Assembly: GCF_002727185.1 (NCBI RefSeq)
Contig: NZ_NIZW01000001.1
Location: forward strand, 124,001 to 188,000
From: Rhodopirellula bahusiensis
GTDB taxonomy: Bacteria > Planctomycetota > Planctomycetia > Pirellulales > Pirellulaceae
Length of the DNA stretch: 64,000 bases
Direction of reading: 5' to 3'
How positions within the stretch are numbered: position 1 is the first letter of the stretch; every line of letters begins with the position of its first letter. Below the pieces are notes generated by a model. That model did no database searches and was not told the DNA's origin. It was given only the letters and a program-made list of their open reading frames with translations. The position numbers and the translations under genes are program-made. Of this stretch, positions 62,870-64,000 are shown in pieces.

Positions 62870-64000
62870 TCAGCGGCCGAGGTTCTTGTTCATGTTGGTC
62901 TTGTACTGTTCCACGCCCGGTTGCCCGTATGGGTTGATGCCCAACAAGCGTCCTTCGATCACGGTCGCGATCATCAGCATTTGGAACAGCTGCCCCAACA
63001 CATGCGTGTCGATCTGCGGCAAGATGATGTCGGTCGTCGGACGTCCATCCGCATGCAGTGCGTCATTAGTCCCCTTGATCGCAGCCGCCATGATGTCTGG
63101 CAACGTTTTTTCAGCGATGTCGTTCAACGTGTCTTGGTTGCGGTTCGATTGACCGACGGCCAACGAATCGGTCCGTTGCGATTCCACGATCACATTGTTG
63201 AAGACTTTGTCGTTGCGACCTTGTTGGTGCTGTTGGTGGCGACTGTGCAAATCGCGAGTGTTCAGTGTCGTCAGTGGAGTGACACCCTTGCCGTCTTTGC
63301 CGTTGGACTCGGCCAGCAATTGGTCGTACCACATTCCGACTGACTCAAGTGCTTTGCTCCACACGCTCATCACGCGAATCGATTTGTCGCGGTGCTGCGA
63401 AAGCAGGTGATTCACGGCGACGTACTGCATCACCACGTTGTCGGCGTAGTCCGCCGTCTTGAAGTGCTCGTTCATCGCGACGGCACCCTCGAGCAACTTC
63501 ATGCAGTCCAGCCCCAGGAAAGCAGCAGGGACCAAACCAACGGGCGACAGCACGCTGAAGCGACCGCCGACACCATCGGGCACTGTGAAGATTTCATCGC
63601 AACCGATTTCGGTCGCCAGATCATGCAGCTTTCCACTTTCGCCGGTCACGGGAACGACCAAACGAGACAACCATTCCTCGGACTCGGCCCCCAGTTCGGA
63701 TTCCAAATTGGCGAGGAAATGACGGAACGCGACGGCGGTTTCCATTGTTCCGCCGCTCTTGCTGATCACGATGATAGCGTGACGTTTTTCGGCGTCGCTG
63801 TCCGCGTATCCACCCGCTCGCACGCGTTGCAAAAGCGAGTCAGAGGCGTCGTTGTCGACGTTGTTGCCCTCGAAATACATCCGAGGCTTGCTGCCTCGGG
63901 CAGCCCGGCTCATCTCGTTGTGATACGGGTCGCAGCAAGCTTCCATCATCGCTCGGGCACCCATGTAGGACCCACCGATCCCCAAAACCACGGCTGCGTC
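62870..64000 (-). CDS. pgi: glucose-6-phosphate isomerase (partial at window edge)
   Basis: Interconverts glucose 6-phosphate and fructose 6-phosphate in glycolysis. Only the C-terminal 377 residues are inside the window; the frame stays open through the right edge at 64000, so the start lies outside. Motifs are VLGIGGSYMG, VISKSGGTMETA for sugar-phosphate binding, and LPQIDTHVLGQLFQMLMIATVIEG, shown by segments. Ends with GINPYGQPGVEQYK and NKNLGR as in bacterial Pgi. Confidence 0.93.
   Translation of the reverse strand, partial: DAAVVLGIGGSYMGARAMMEACCDPYHNEMSRAARGSKPRMYFEGNNVDNDASDSLLQRVRAGGYADSDAEKRHAIIVISKSGGTMETAVAFRHFLANLESELGAESEEWLSRLVVPVTGESGKLHDLATEIGCDEIFTVPDGVGGRFSVLSPVGLVPAAFLGLDCMKLLEGAVAMNEHFKTADYADNVVMQYVAVNHLLSQHRDKSIRVMSVWSKALESVGMWYDQLLAESNGKDGKGVTPLTTLNTRDLHSRHQQHQQGRNDKVFNNVIVESQRTDSLAVGQSNRNQDTLNDIAEKTLPDIMAAAIKGTNDALHADGRPTTDIILPQIDTHVLGQLFQMLMIATVIEGRLLGINPYGQPGVEQYKTNMNKNLGR

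Overview
The window looks like the chromosome of a marine planctomycete, most likely Rhodopirellula or a close Pirellulaceae relative. Three things point there: the planctomycete-specific cytochrome/DUF1587-1592-1588-1585 protein next to a DUF1552 protein, formylglycine-type sulfatases beside a xanthan-lyase-like FAD protein with a golvesin-type C-terminus, and many secreted proteins with long or unusual N-termini. The assignment is inferred from protein families and gene style, since no rRNA or other phylogenetic marker is present. I see no tRNA, rRNA, CRISPR array or prophage. Coding density is high, with genes on both strands.

Layout. 1-9 kb: moeA, a bidirectional terminator, an ammonium transporter, a secreted PDZ protein, a MutY whose catalytic Asp position is Glu, a di-heme cytochrome c peroxidase, a repeat-filled gap and an ACT-domain malic enzyme. 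9-16 kb: a Mg-chelatase-I-like AAA ATPase, then rpmF, fabD, fabG, acpP and fabF, with a FixJ-type response regulator overlapping the end of fabF. 16-25 kb: an HlyD-type adaptor, a small conserved-looking protein, pyrE, a large secreted protein of unknown function, five tandem 39-bp hairpin repeats, a copper-type P-type ATPase, and a RAYT transposase flanked by REP/REPIN palindromes. After these come a thiamine-binding-family protein and an FKBP lipoprotein. 25-32.4 kb: a sulfatase, [2Fe-2S] protein and FAD-oxidoreductase operon, diverging from a second sulfatase and an outer-membrane-type protein. 32.4-37.3 kb: a PlcP-like metallophosphoesterase with btaA and btaB (predicted conversion of phospholipid to betaine lipid), and a large porin with a textbook terminator.

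38-51.3 kb is a single-direction nitrate assimilation cluster: a substrate-binding lipoprotein, permease, two ATPases, a GAF-like protein, a fused DmsB-DmsC electron-transfer protein, a molybdopterin nitrate reductase, a siroheme nitrite reductase, and a CysJ-like flavoprotein with a four-Cys motif in place of a flavodoxin domain. A good sigma-54 (-24/-12) promoter lies ahead of it. moeA (cofactor) and the ammonium transporter at the left edge fit the same nitrogen physiology.

51.5-58.8 kb: a MITE-like repeat, a methyltransferase, a truncated KptA, and a 1195-residue fusion of fatty acyl-AMP ligase, acyl carrier protein and alpha-oxoamine synthase (serine-palmitoyltransferase-like). The fusion diverges from a flavin halogenase-family oxidoreductase that overlaps a HAD phosphatase. 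This is the best candidate for an undescribed system: one polypeptide carrying the three activities that start bacterial sphingolipid (or alpha-aminoketone) synthesis. 58.9-64 kb: the cytochrome/DUF1552 pair and a 3'-part of pgi that runs off the window.
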